Of a DNA stretch of 19,259 nucleotides, positions 13,279-19,259 are shown piece by piece. Made by a program: the position numbers and the translations under genes. The stretch is from Lachnospiraceae bacterium UBA3711 (GTDB lineage Bacteria > Bacillota > Clostridia > Lachnospirales > Lachnospiraceae), in NCBI GenBank assembly GCA_002371345.1, contig DFHY01000028.1, forward strand, positions 18,081-37,339, written 5' to 3'. Below the pieces are notes generated by a model that worked only from the letters and a program-made list of their open reading frames with translations, was not told the DNA's origin and made no database searches. Position 1 is the stretch's first letter. The number at the start of each line of letters is the position of its first letter.

Positions 13279-15570
13279 TCACTCCTCCTCTTCCTTATCA
13301 GGCACCGCCGCGCCCGTCCAGGTGGTATCGCCGCTTCCGCCTCCTTCCACCTCTTCAGGCGGGGAGGCTATATCAGGATTGTCAGCCACAGTTTCCTTGT
13401 CCTCAAACAACGCGCTGACATCAACCTCGATCTGATTGCCGTATCCGTCCGTCACAATCCCCTTCTCGACATCCGCGGTGCAGCCTTCGATCACATTTCC
13501 GGATGAATCCACCACCTCGCCATCCGCGTTGACGGCAGCGTCATTGTAGAGGTTTCCCATGGAGTCGAAGCATTGGAAGGTCGCGCTCTTTACCTCATTC
13601 AGCACAGTCTCGTCCATGCTGATGCCGAGATACTGTAGCAGGTCATCCGTGATCGGCTCAGTGGGATATATTCCCATGTACGGGAACAGTTCTGTCGCGA
13701 TCTGGCGGAACAGCACCTGCGGATATGACGAATCCGCCTGCTCTGCGACGTTAGGCTCGTCGACCACGACATACAGAACCACCTTCGGGTCATCGATCGG
13801 GGCAGCTCCTATGAAAGAGACAACATAATGCCCCTTCCATCTTGTTCCGTCTCTCGGATCAATCTTCTCAGCCGTTCCGGTCTTTCCTCCTGTGAGGTAT
13901 CCGGGAACCTGCGACTTTCGTCCGGTACCCTCCTTAACAGCTGTCTTCAGATAACCGCGCACCAGCTTCGACACAGAAGTCGAGATGGGCTGACGCAGAA
14001 GAATAGGCTCAACCGTCTCAACGGAAGTGCCGTCGGCGCTGAGTATCTGCCCCACCACGTGCGGCTGGTAATAATAGCCGCCGTTCACCACAGTGCTGAA
14101 GGCTGCCGCCTCCTGAACCATATTGATGGTAAATCCCTGGCCGAAGGTACATGTGGCCAGCTCAACCTCGTGCATCGTCTCCCGGTTGTATACAACGCCT
14201 GAGTTCTCATTTGGAAGATCAATCCCGGTCTGGCTTCCGAACCCAAAGGCCTGCTGATAATTGATAAAGTTCGTGATCCCCATCTGCATGCCGATGGTCA
14301 TGAGAGCCACGTTACAGGAATTGACGATGGCATATTCCAGCGTCTCATCACCGTGACCGTATATATTGTCGCACTTGATGGTCGTGTCCGTGATAAACAG
14401 CGAGCCGTTGCAGACGAAACCGTCGCCGTCGTGTACCGATCCGGTCTCCAGCGCGGACGCGACAGTGATCGGCTTAAATACCGATCCGGGCTCAAAGCCC
14501 TCGGATACGCAGAAGTTCTCCCACTTGGTATTCAGCTCATCGACATACGTATTGTCGTCCATCGATTTGATCTCGGCTCCGGAGTATCCCTCCGTTGTCA
14601 GATCCGTCGGATCATTCAGGTCGTATTCCCGGTTGGTCGCCATGCCGAGTATCTCTCCGGTATTCGGATCCATGGCAATCACGCCGACATTCTTCGCGCC
14701 TTTTCCGTTGTGAGCCTCATCCCCGTAGGTCTTGTCGAACGCGTCGATCTTATCCTGAATAATCTCCTGAATGTTCATGTCGACGGTCAGCCTGAGTGTC
14801 TTCCCGTGTTCAGGCTCGATAGTAGTCCTCTCAAATTCGGAATTGTCATTCAGGTATCCGAATTCACGCCCCGAGGTCCCGTTCAGGATATCGTTATAAT
14901 AGTTCTCAACGCCGGTCGTTCCAACGTCGATCGCGTTCGCGAAACCCACAACTTTGCTCGCCAGGGAATCGTACGGATATGTCCTGATATATTTCTCCTC
15001 AAACCAGACGCCCTGTATGTTGGCTCTTTCATTCAGCGCGTCATAGTAGGCATCAGTCCCCATCTCGCTCTCATCCAGGTCCGCGCCTCTCTGGTAGCGC
15101 TCGAACTCCTTCTTCAGATCCGAGGTTATATTGCGTTCTATGACCTGGTAACGGGACGACCTCGTCTTCTCAGACATGATCACATCTCTGGACGACGCGG
15201 AATCCACGCCTATGATTTTCTCCAGCGCCGCGATAGTCGGCTCCAGATAATCTTCATTTTCATTTATCGCGTAACAGTCCAGAACGACATTGTAAAACCG
15301 GTCGCTCTTTGCCAGAATGATAGAATTTCTGTCCTGTATCTCCCCGCGCCTCGCCGGAATCATGCGTGAGTCATAGGACTGCTGCGAGAGAACCTTCTTC
15401 GCGTAACGGTTCCCTCTTGTCGCCGATATGGTCGCGATGCGCACAAGCAGCGCTGCCAGTAATAACAAAACAAATGCAAAAGAAGCCAGAAGCTTTTTTT
15501 GCATCATCTTGGTAAATCTTCTCTCTTTTTTTACTTTTCCGCTACGCTGAGTCAACTGCCGTGCCCCCAC
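13279..15570 (-). CDS. ftsI: Class B penicillin-binding protein (FtsI/PBP2/SpoVD type) with novel C-terminal tail
   Basis: The 763-residue transpeptidase cross-links septal peptidoglycan. It has a basic N-terminus, a membrane helix at about residues 27-48, and the class B dimerisation motif ARRGEIQDRN at 73-82. The transpeptidase motifs are SVFK (363-366, nucleophile Ser363), SCN (418-420) and KTG (563-565). The fold ends near 625. Instead of PASTA domains, residues 668-716 form a Gly/Asp/Asn-rich module (FDSMGNLYNDAAV, VVDSSGNVIEGC, GYGNQIEVD) like the tail of FtsQ. An acidic, low-complexity end (PDKEEEE) follows. The start is uncertain. GTG 15570 keeps a basic cytoplasmic segment as in relatives and has GGAAAGA upstream; ATG 15507 or 15504 would leave only a few residues before the helix. 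It lies 30 bp after ftsL and 6 bp before mraY. Confidence 0.92.
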   Translation of the reverse strand: MGARQLTQRSGKVKKERRFTKMMQKKLLASFAFVLLLLAALLVRIATISATRGNRYAKKVLSQQSYDSRMIPARRGEIQDRNSIILAKSDRFYNVVLDCYAINENEDYLEPTIAALEKIIGVDSASSRDVIMSEKTRSSRYQVIERNITSDLKKEFERYQRGADLDESEMGTDAYYDALNERANIQGVWFEEKYIRTYPYDSLASKVVGFANAIDVGTTGVENYYNDILNGTSGREFGYLNDNSEFERTTIEPEHGKTLRLTVDMNIQEIIQDKIDAFDKTYGDEAHNGKGAKNVGVIAMDPNTGEILGMATNREYDLNDPTDLTTEGYSGAEIKSMDDNTYVDELNTKWENFCVSEGFEPGSVFKPITVASALETGSVHDGDGFVCNGSLFITDTTIKCDNIYGHGDETLEYAIVNSCNVALMTIGMQMGITNFINYQQAFGFGSQTGIDLPNENSGVVYNRETMHEVELATCTFGQGFTINMVQEAAAFSTVVNGGYYYQPHVVGQILSADGTSVETVEPILLRQPISTSVSKLVRGYLKTAVKEGTGRKSQVPGYLTGGKTGTAEKIDPRDGTRWKGHYVVSFIGAAPIDDPKVVLYVVVDEPNVAEQADSSYPQVLFRQIATELFPYMGIYPTEPITDDLLQYLGISMDETVLNEVKSATFQCFDSMGNLYNDAAVNADGEVVDSSGNVIEGCTADVEKGIVTDGYGNQIEVDVSALFEDKETVADNPDIASPPEEVEGGGSGDTTWTGAAVPDKEEEE

Positions 15571-15600
15571 TCTTTCCAGGGCCTGTCACGCAGACAGCCC

Positions 15601-16080
15601 TCAATCAGGGATCTCCTCATACTGCTTCACATAATCACTGGAAGCGGCATCGTACAGTATAATCTGGCTCTGCTTCGGATAGCTCATGCCAAGCTCTCCC
15701 ATGGCTTTTTCACGAACATACTCAAGGTCTACACCGGACAGAATCTCATTGTAGACGATGTCATTTTCCATCTTGAGATCTTTAAGCGTCGTCTGAAGCG
15801 ACACCGTTTTCTTCTGAAGCTGTGTTGAGGTTGCCTGAAGTCTGAGATAATATACGCAGATCATAACGACGGCCACAGCCGCGACTGTCAGAAACAGCAC
15901 ATAGCGAAGATTCATGCTGAGCGAACGCTCACGCACAGCCTCAATCTGAGTGCGCCGTATCTCCCGCTCCCGGATATCCGGAGCCGGTGAAGCCACGCGG
16001 ACTGTATTGCCCTCGATCACCTCACCAGTATAGCGCACTGCGCTGTTTCTTTCAATCATCCTGTTTCTGCTGCGCGACAT
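15601..16080 (-). CDS. ftsL: FtsL-like septum initiator protein
   Basis: This 159-residue bitopic protein has a long basic cytoplasmic region (1-57), one membrane helix at about 58-79 (VLFLTVAAVAVVMICVYYL), and a coiled-coil stretch at about 82-112 (LQKKTVSLQTTLKDLKMEND). A short extracellular end of the FtsL/DivIC type contains YVREKAMGELGMSYPKQSQI. FtsL proteins diverge strongly, so the call rests on topology, this last motif and position between rsmH and the division PBP. It should pair with DivIC and FtsQ/DivIB in the septal synthase complex. ATG 16080 is 5 bp past the rsmH stop, with GAGAGGCG upstream inside rsmH, which points to coupled translation. Confidence 0.82.
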   Translation of the reverse strand: MSRSRNRMIERNSAVRYTGEVIEGNTVRVASPAPDIREREIRRTQIEAVRERSLSMNLRYVLFLTVAAVAVVMICVYYLRLQATSTQLQKKTVSLQTTLKDLKMENDIVYNEILSGVDLEYVREKAMGELGMSYPKQSQIILYDAASSDYVKQYEEIPD

Positions 16081-16085
16081 TATCC

Positions 16086-17030
16086 CTACGCCTCTCTCTT
16101 TTCAAATACACGCATTTTCGCACTCTTCGAGCGCGGATTGAGTTCTTTTTCCTCATCGGACGGAAGGATCGGTTTTCTTGTAATGACCCTGCCAAGACTC
16201 TTTCTTCCGCACACGCACACCGGAAAGTCAGGCGGGCAGATGCACGGGTTTTCCGCTCTGCGGAACGCTTCTTTAACGATGCGGTCCTCGAGCGAATGGA
16301 AGGTGATGACGCATATTCTCCCTCCGGGTTTCAGGATGGAGATCATGCCCTGCAGAGATTCTTCAAGAACCCTGAGTTCACCGTTCACCTCGATACGGAT
16401 CGCCTGAAATGTCCGCCTGGCGGGATGCCTTCCCTCCGCCCGCGCTTTCGCGGGTATGGCGGCCCTGACGATCTCAGTAAGCTCCCCTGCTGTTTCTATC
16501 GGCTTCTTCAGCCTGGTTGATACTATCCTCTGAGCAATCCTTACGGCAAATCTCTCTTCGCCGTACTCCCTCAGGATCCTCGTCAGATCTTCCTCCGACC
16601 TGGAATTCACGACCTCCCTCGCCGTAAGTTCCCTCCTCTGGTCCATTCTCATGTCCAGCGGCGCGTCGGCGTCGCGGTAGGTGAAACCGCGCTTCGCGTC
16701 ATCAAGCTGGTTGGATGAAACCCCAAGATCAAGCAGGATTCCGTCCACGGAAGAGATCCCAAGCTCCCCAAGCTTCTCTTCCATCTGAGCGTAATTCGCT
16801 CTTACGATGACGACTTTGTTTTTAAACTCCCCGAGACGTTTTCCGGCCGCCTCGACCGCCGCGGCATCCTGGTCGATCCCGATAAGCTTTCCTCCTTCTG
16901 AAAGCCTCCTCGCAATCTCGTAAGAATGGCCTCCCCCGCCAAGTGTCCCGTCAACGTAGATACCGTCTGGCGAAACTCGCAGTGATTCGACTGCCTCTTC
17001 GAGGAGAACGGATGTGTGTCTGAATTCCAC
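16086..17030 (-). CDS. rsmH: 16S rRNA (cytosine(1402)-N4)-methyltransferase
   Basis: The 314-residue product methylates N4 of C1402 in the ribosomal P site, using SAM. It begins with the family hallmark HTSVLLEEAVESL. The SAM-binding loop DGTLGGGGHS is at about residues 27-36, LLDLGVSSNQLD in the middle, and the C-terminal motifs are RRTFQAIRIEVN, ITFHSLEDRIVK and a closing KSAKMRVFEK. GTG 17030 is chosen because AGGAGGAGCGT lies just upstream and it gives the standard N-terminus. An in-frame ATG at 17129 would add 33 non-family residues. The last residues include a cysteine-rich ENPCICPPDFPVCVCG segment common in Gram-positive members. It is the second gene of the dcw cluster, 167 bp after mraZ. 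Confidence 0.96.
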   Translation of the reverse strand: MEFRHTSVLLEEAVESLRVSPDGIYVDGTLGGGGHSYEIARRLSEGGKLIGIDQDAAAVEAAGKRLGEFKNKVVIVRANYAQMEEKLGELGISSVDGILLDLGVSSNQLDDAKRGFTYRDADAPLDMRMDQRRELTAREVVNSRSEEDLTRILREYGEERFAVRIAQRIVSTRLKKPIETAGELTEIVRAAIPAKARAEGRHPARRTFQAIRIEVNGELRVLEESLQGMISILKPGGRICVITFHSLEDRIVKEAFRRAENPCICPPDFPVCVCGRKSLGRVITRKPILPSDEEKELNPRSKSAKMRVFEKREA

Positions 17031-17197
17031 ACGCTCCTCCTTCCGGTTCCGCGCCCATCCCCTCCCCGGGATGTACGGCGGATCCTGTCTGTCCACTGCC
17101 ACAGGCTTCTCCCTCAAGCCTTGAGGCATATCCCGCTGCTTTGCGCAGCAGAGACGGTGTACTTCCGGCCGCTCCCTTTCGTCCGGAATACAGTTCC

Positions 17198-17629
17198 TTA
17201 CAGATCGATATCCAATCCGTTCAGAGCTTCCATGGACTCGTCGATCTCATCTGCCGAAGTCGCATCAACATATTTCTCCCTGGCCCACAGTTCAACACGT
17301 TTCATGGACCCCTCTACCACGACATCCTTCAGCATTCCGGCAAACCCCCTCAGATTTTCCGGTATCAGGACTCTTCCCTGCTTGTCCATCTCGCAGAGAG
17401 TCGCGCCCGCGGCAAAGAACCTTACGACTTTCCTGGCATCTTTATTTGTAAGCGGCAGTTTTGACAGCTTTTCTTCGAAGGCACTCCACTCATCCATCGG
17501 ATAAGCAAACAGGCATCCATCCAGACCTCTTGTGATCATGAATTCCGATCCAAGCTGTTCACGGAACTGCTTTGGAACGATCAGCCTGCCCTTGGCATCT
17601 AATGTGTTTTTGTATGAACCATAAAACAT
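17198..17629 (-). CDS. mraZ: Transcriptional regulator MraZ
   Basis: The 143-residue product has two SpoVT/AbrB-like half-sites, the standard MraZ design. The first is DAKGRLIVPKQFRE (residues 11-24) and the second DKQGRVLIPENLR (about 82-94). MraZ forms a ring-shaped oligomer, binds repeated GTGG motifs upstream of its own gene, and usually represses the dcw operon. Those repeats are present at 17693-17737, so autoregulation is well supported. ATG 17629 gives the conserved MFYGSYKNTLDAKGR start; the nearest GGGGAGG is 12-13 nt away, a rather long spacing. A 167-bp spacer to rsmH contains two small dyads (17112-17126 and 17135-17149) without T runs. Confidence 0.96.
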   Translation of the reverse strand: MFYGSYKNTLDAKGRLIVPKQFREQLGSEFMITRGLDGCLFAYPMDEWSAFEEKLSKLPLTNKDARKVVRFFAAGATLCEMDKQGRVLIPENLRGFAGMLKDVVVEGSMKRVELWAREKYVDATSADEIDESMEALNGLDIDL

Positions 17630-17692
17630 AATGCCGGACTGCCTCCCCGGAGCTGCTTCGTCAGGAATCGCGGGAACCTCCCTTTTGATTCA

Positions 17693-17737
17693 CCACTTTT
17701 CCTCCCTTATGACCCACAACTCACCACTTTTTGCCAC
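17693..17737 (-). promoter_or_regulatory. MraZ box: GTGG repeats at 10-bp period
   Basis: On the minus strand GTGG occurs at 17737-17734, 17727-17724 and 17717-17714, exactly 10 bp apart. A degenerate AGGG follows at the next 10-bp step (17707-17704) and another GTGG 11 bp further on (17696-17693). AAA precedes some copies, as in the AAAGTGKNNN pattern known for Gram-positive MraZ boxes. The array begins right after the predicted mraZ start site, so bound MraZ would block the promoter or early elongation. Confidence 0.85.
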
Positions 17738-17747
17738 TCACGAGGCT

Positions 17748-17776
17748 ATATTAATTGATTTCATGTAAATGTGCAA
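17748..17776 (-). promoter_or_regulatory. Predicted dcw cluster promoter upstream of mraZ
   Basis: TTGCAC (17776-17771) and TAATAT (17753-17748) are 17 nt apart on the minus strand. The predicted start near 17741 lies at the edge of the GTGG array and gives an mraZ leader of about 110 nt. No terminator separates the genes from mraZ to ftsQ, and spacings are short, so this promoter could drive the whole cluster. Confidence 0.7.
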
Positions 17777-17814
17777 GATAGAACATGTGTTTTGACACGC
17801 CTGGTTTGTGCACT

Positions 17815-17843
17815 TTGACAGCAGCATGGTTTTGGCTTATATT
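17815..17843 (+). promoter_or_regulatory. Consensus promoter on the plus strand, divergent from mraZ
   Basis: TTGACA (17815-17820) matches the sigma-A -35 consensus exactly, and TATATT (17838-17843) is one base off the -10 consensus, with 17 nt between. It points away from mraZ into a region with no plus-strand gene. GTGGCAAA, the sequence of one MraZ-box unit, occurs at 17847-17854, right at the expected start site. Confidence 0.5.
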
Positions 17844-17849
17844 GGGGTG

Positions 17850-17942
17850 GCAAAGGCATACGCAGCGCAATATATAGTGCGCCGCGGATAATAAAAAGAG
17901 CGCCGGAACCGACATGCGCGGATCCTGCGCTCTCATTTTTCT
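17850..17942 (+). ncRNA. Candidate small RNA of about 90 nt between divergent promoter and terminator
   Basis: A consensus promoter at 17815-17843 and a hairpin followed by CATTTTT at 17897-17940 would define a transcript of roughly 90 nt. It would contain a small stem (GCGCA/TGCGC around 17865-17882) and then the terminator hairpin. I see no start codon with a ribosome binding site and no reading frame of useful length. I recognise no known RNA family. The call is inference from the promoter and terminator only; the terminator is also explained by the convergent gene at 18038. Confidence 0.35.
17892..17940. terminator. Bidirectional rho-independent terminator
   Basis: AGAGCGC (17897-17903) pairs with GCGCTCT (17927-17933), extended inward by an imperfect GGAACC/GGATCC stem. 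On the minus strand the stem is followed by TTTTTAT, which ends the gene stopping at 18038. On the plus strand it is followed by CATTTTT, which would end the candidate small RNA. The rest of 17944-18037 holds nothing else I can assign. Confidence 0.75.
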
Positions 17943-18037
17943 TAAAATTTTGATCATTTGCAATTCTTCAGCCCGGAACACAAAGTGTCCTGAGCGATGG
18001 GCGCTGAACAGCTGCGATCATATTTCATCTGACCGAT

Positions 18038-19259
18038 TCAGTCGGGTATATCCGTCATAATATCCAGCTGGAAGCCCTCCCACATGTTCGCGTTCACGTT
18101 CCAGTCGCGCAGATCAGTCACGATACGGTGATAAAATGCCTGCCCGCCGTGCACAATATCATAAGTACGGGCATCTCCTCTGGCCTCCAGGTGCCGTCCG
18201 AAGGAACAGTTTCTCACGTCATCCCCGCCGTAGTCATCCTGCGTGCCGTCAGGCCAGTATATATAGAATCTGGGAACCTGAGGTTCGCTTGAAAACCGCA
18301 CGTCTCCTACCAGCTCAAGAATCTTCCTCCCCACCGGCTCGTAGCAGCACACAACATGCGCGTAACGCCACACTGTCCTGGTAAAGTCTGACACTCTGAA
18401 CTGCATCAGCCAGTTCTCATCCATCATCCCGCTGCCGTCATCCCTCGATATGATCAGTACGATCGGGAACTGGCGCTCCTTGTCCGATATAGCCCTGGCA
18501 ATGGCAGGAGCCTCCTCCTCACGGACGATCCTCCTCCTGCCGGAGCATGGAAGAGCGCTGAACACGCCGATATTATCCACTATATTCTTGTAAAATCCCG
18601 GATACGAGAAGTATGTCGACTGCCGCTCGACCGTCGCGGAATCCTCACGTTCCGGCTGCGCGTAACCGTTCAGCACTTTCATCCACATACCCGGAGTGCC
18701 TTCATCCGGATCATGCTGCTCATAGACGGACGCCTCGGAAAACCAGATCCTGCCTCCCACCTCGGGGTCCATATGGCGCACGTGCACGTTCATCAGACGC
18801 TTCTCGGGGTGATACTTTACAGCCACATGATACGCGAGCAGATCCGCGTGGAAGGTCTGCACCTCCTGCGGCATGCTGTGAAACAGCACTCCGTACTTCG
18901 CCAGAATCCACTTCCATATCATCTTCGCGCACTGAGTAAACAGCACATCATCGGACGGCTCCTGATCCGTCTTCAGCCTGCTGCCGTCAAGGCGGGTCTT
19001 CATCTGGAAAGCCACATGCCTTCTCAGAGGCCTCAGCTCGTAATGCCTGGATTCCGTCTCGGAATCCTCCCGTCCGTCATTGAATACATCCGCCTTGTGC
19101 ATCACCTCTGTGAGGCGGTCGTCATGGAACACGCTCTCGTTGAGAAGAGCAATGATCGTGTTGACGTTAATAGGAACATGGCGTGTCCTTGAAAGAAGCT
19201 GATTGATCAGGACCGGCCTCGGGGTGCGGAATATCTGCTTGGCCAGATTGTCGGAGCGG
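18038..19259 (-). CDS. Unrecognised large protein, C-terminal 406 residues (5' end outside window)
   Basis: An open frame enters from the window edge (first in-window residues RSDNLAKQIF) and ends at TGA 18038. The start is outside; the GTG at 19132 is internal because the frame stays open above it. The product is soluble, with no membrane helix or signal peptide in this part. An N-terminal stretch has TRHVPINVNTIIALL. The middle is rich in aromatic and histidine residues (HVAVKYHPEKRLMNVHVRHM). A later alpha/beta segment (FPIVLIISRDDGSGMM, then RYAHVVCCYEPVGRKIL) is followed by a beta-rich end (PRFYIYWPDGTQDDYGG). I do not recognise the family and assign no function. A strong terminator separates it from the mraZ promoter, so it is not part of the dcw cluster. 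Confidence 0.75.
   Translation of the reverse strand, partial: RSDNLAKQIFRTPRPVLINQLLSRTRHVPINVNTIIALLNESVFHDDRLTEVMHKADVFNDGREDSETESRHYELRPLRRHVAFQMKTRLDGSRLKTDQEPSDDVLFTQCAKMIWKWILAKYGVLFHSMPQEVQTFHADLLAYHVAVKYHPEKRLMNVHVRHMDPEVGGRIWFSEASVYEQHDPDEGTPGMWMKVLNGYAQPEREDSATVERQSTYFSYPGFYKNIVDNIGVFSALPCSGRRRIVREEEAPAIARAISDKERQFPIVLIISRDDGSGMMDENWLMQFRVSDFTRTVWRYAHVVCCYEPVGRKILELVGDVRFSSEPQVPRFYIYWPDGTQDDYGGDDVRNCSFGRHLEARGDARTYDIVHGGQAFYHRIVTDLRDWNVNANMWEGFQLDIMTDIPD

Noticed and set aside
14353..15369. Plus-strand open frame of 338 codons
   Set aside because: It is antisense to the division PBP, including its conserved transpeptidase motifs. Nothing in it looks like a protein family.
17031..17129. 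33-residue N-terminal extension of RsmH from ATG 17129
   Set aside because: The GTG at 17030 has a strong AGGAGG site and gives the standard family N-terminus. The extension has no family similarity.
17751..17981. Minus-strand frame of 76 codons upstream of mraZ
   Set aside because: It runs through the bidirectional terminator and the mraZ promoter, and has no ribosome binding site or family similarity.

Overview
The window is about 19 kb of a moderately GC-rich Clostridia chromosome. A gut Lachnospiraceae-like organism is the best guess. The grounds are the dcw (division and cell wall) gene order, the MraZ-box layout, the FtsZ N-terminus, strong GGAGG ribosome binding sites and the GACTGCCG-type terminator stems. 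This is inference from gene content, not a database match. Every confident protein gene lies on the minus strand, so transcription runs from high to low coordinates. I see no tRNA, rRNA, insertion sequence, integrase or CRISPR array.

From the low end: (1) a sugar-catabolic pair at 1-2624, a xylulokinase-type FGGY kinase followed by an L-fucose/L-arabinose isomerase-family protein cut by the window edge, with a sigma-A-like promoter and a triple 10-bp direct repeat upstream. (2) 2851-6167: a diacylglycerol-kinase-family lipid kinase, a radical SAM/SPASM-like protein with its own promoter, and a six-helix membrane protein with the MntP manganese-exporter fold but without its two intramembrane aspartates. 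(3) 6264-8181: aroE then aroD (shikimate dehydrogenase and type I dehydroquinate dehydratase), ended by a clear terminator, with a possible 23-codon coupling ORF between them.

(4) 8182-17776: a compact dcw cluster, mraZ-rsmH-ftsL-PBP2/ftsI-mraY-murD-ftsQ-ftsZ, ending in a long hairpin terminator. It makes the lipid I precursor and the divisome core. A consensus promoter is followed by an MraZ box of GTGG repeats spaced 10 bp apart, implying autoregulation. ftsZ also has its own promoter. ftsW, murG, murE, murF and ftsA are absent from this locus. (5) 17777-18037: a gene-poor interval with a consensus plus-strand promoter about 90 nt before a bidirectional terminator, which makes it a candidate small RNA. 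(6) 18038-19259: the C-terminal part of an unrecognised large protein.

The most notable observation is that the division transpeptidase and FtsQ/DivIB both end in a related Gly/Asp/Asn-rich module of about 47 residues. The PBP carries it where spore or division PBPs often have PASTA domains. The module may be an undescribed extracytoplasmic element shared by two proteins of the same complex.
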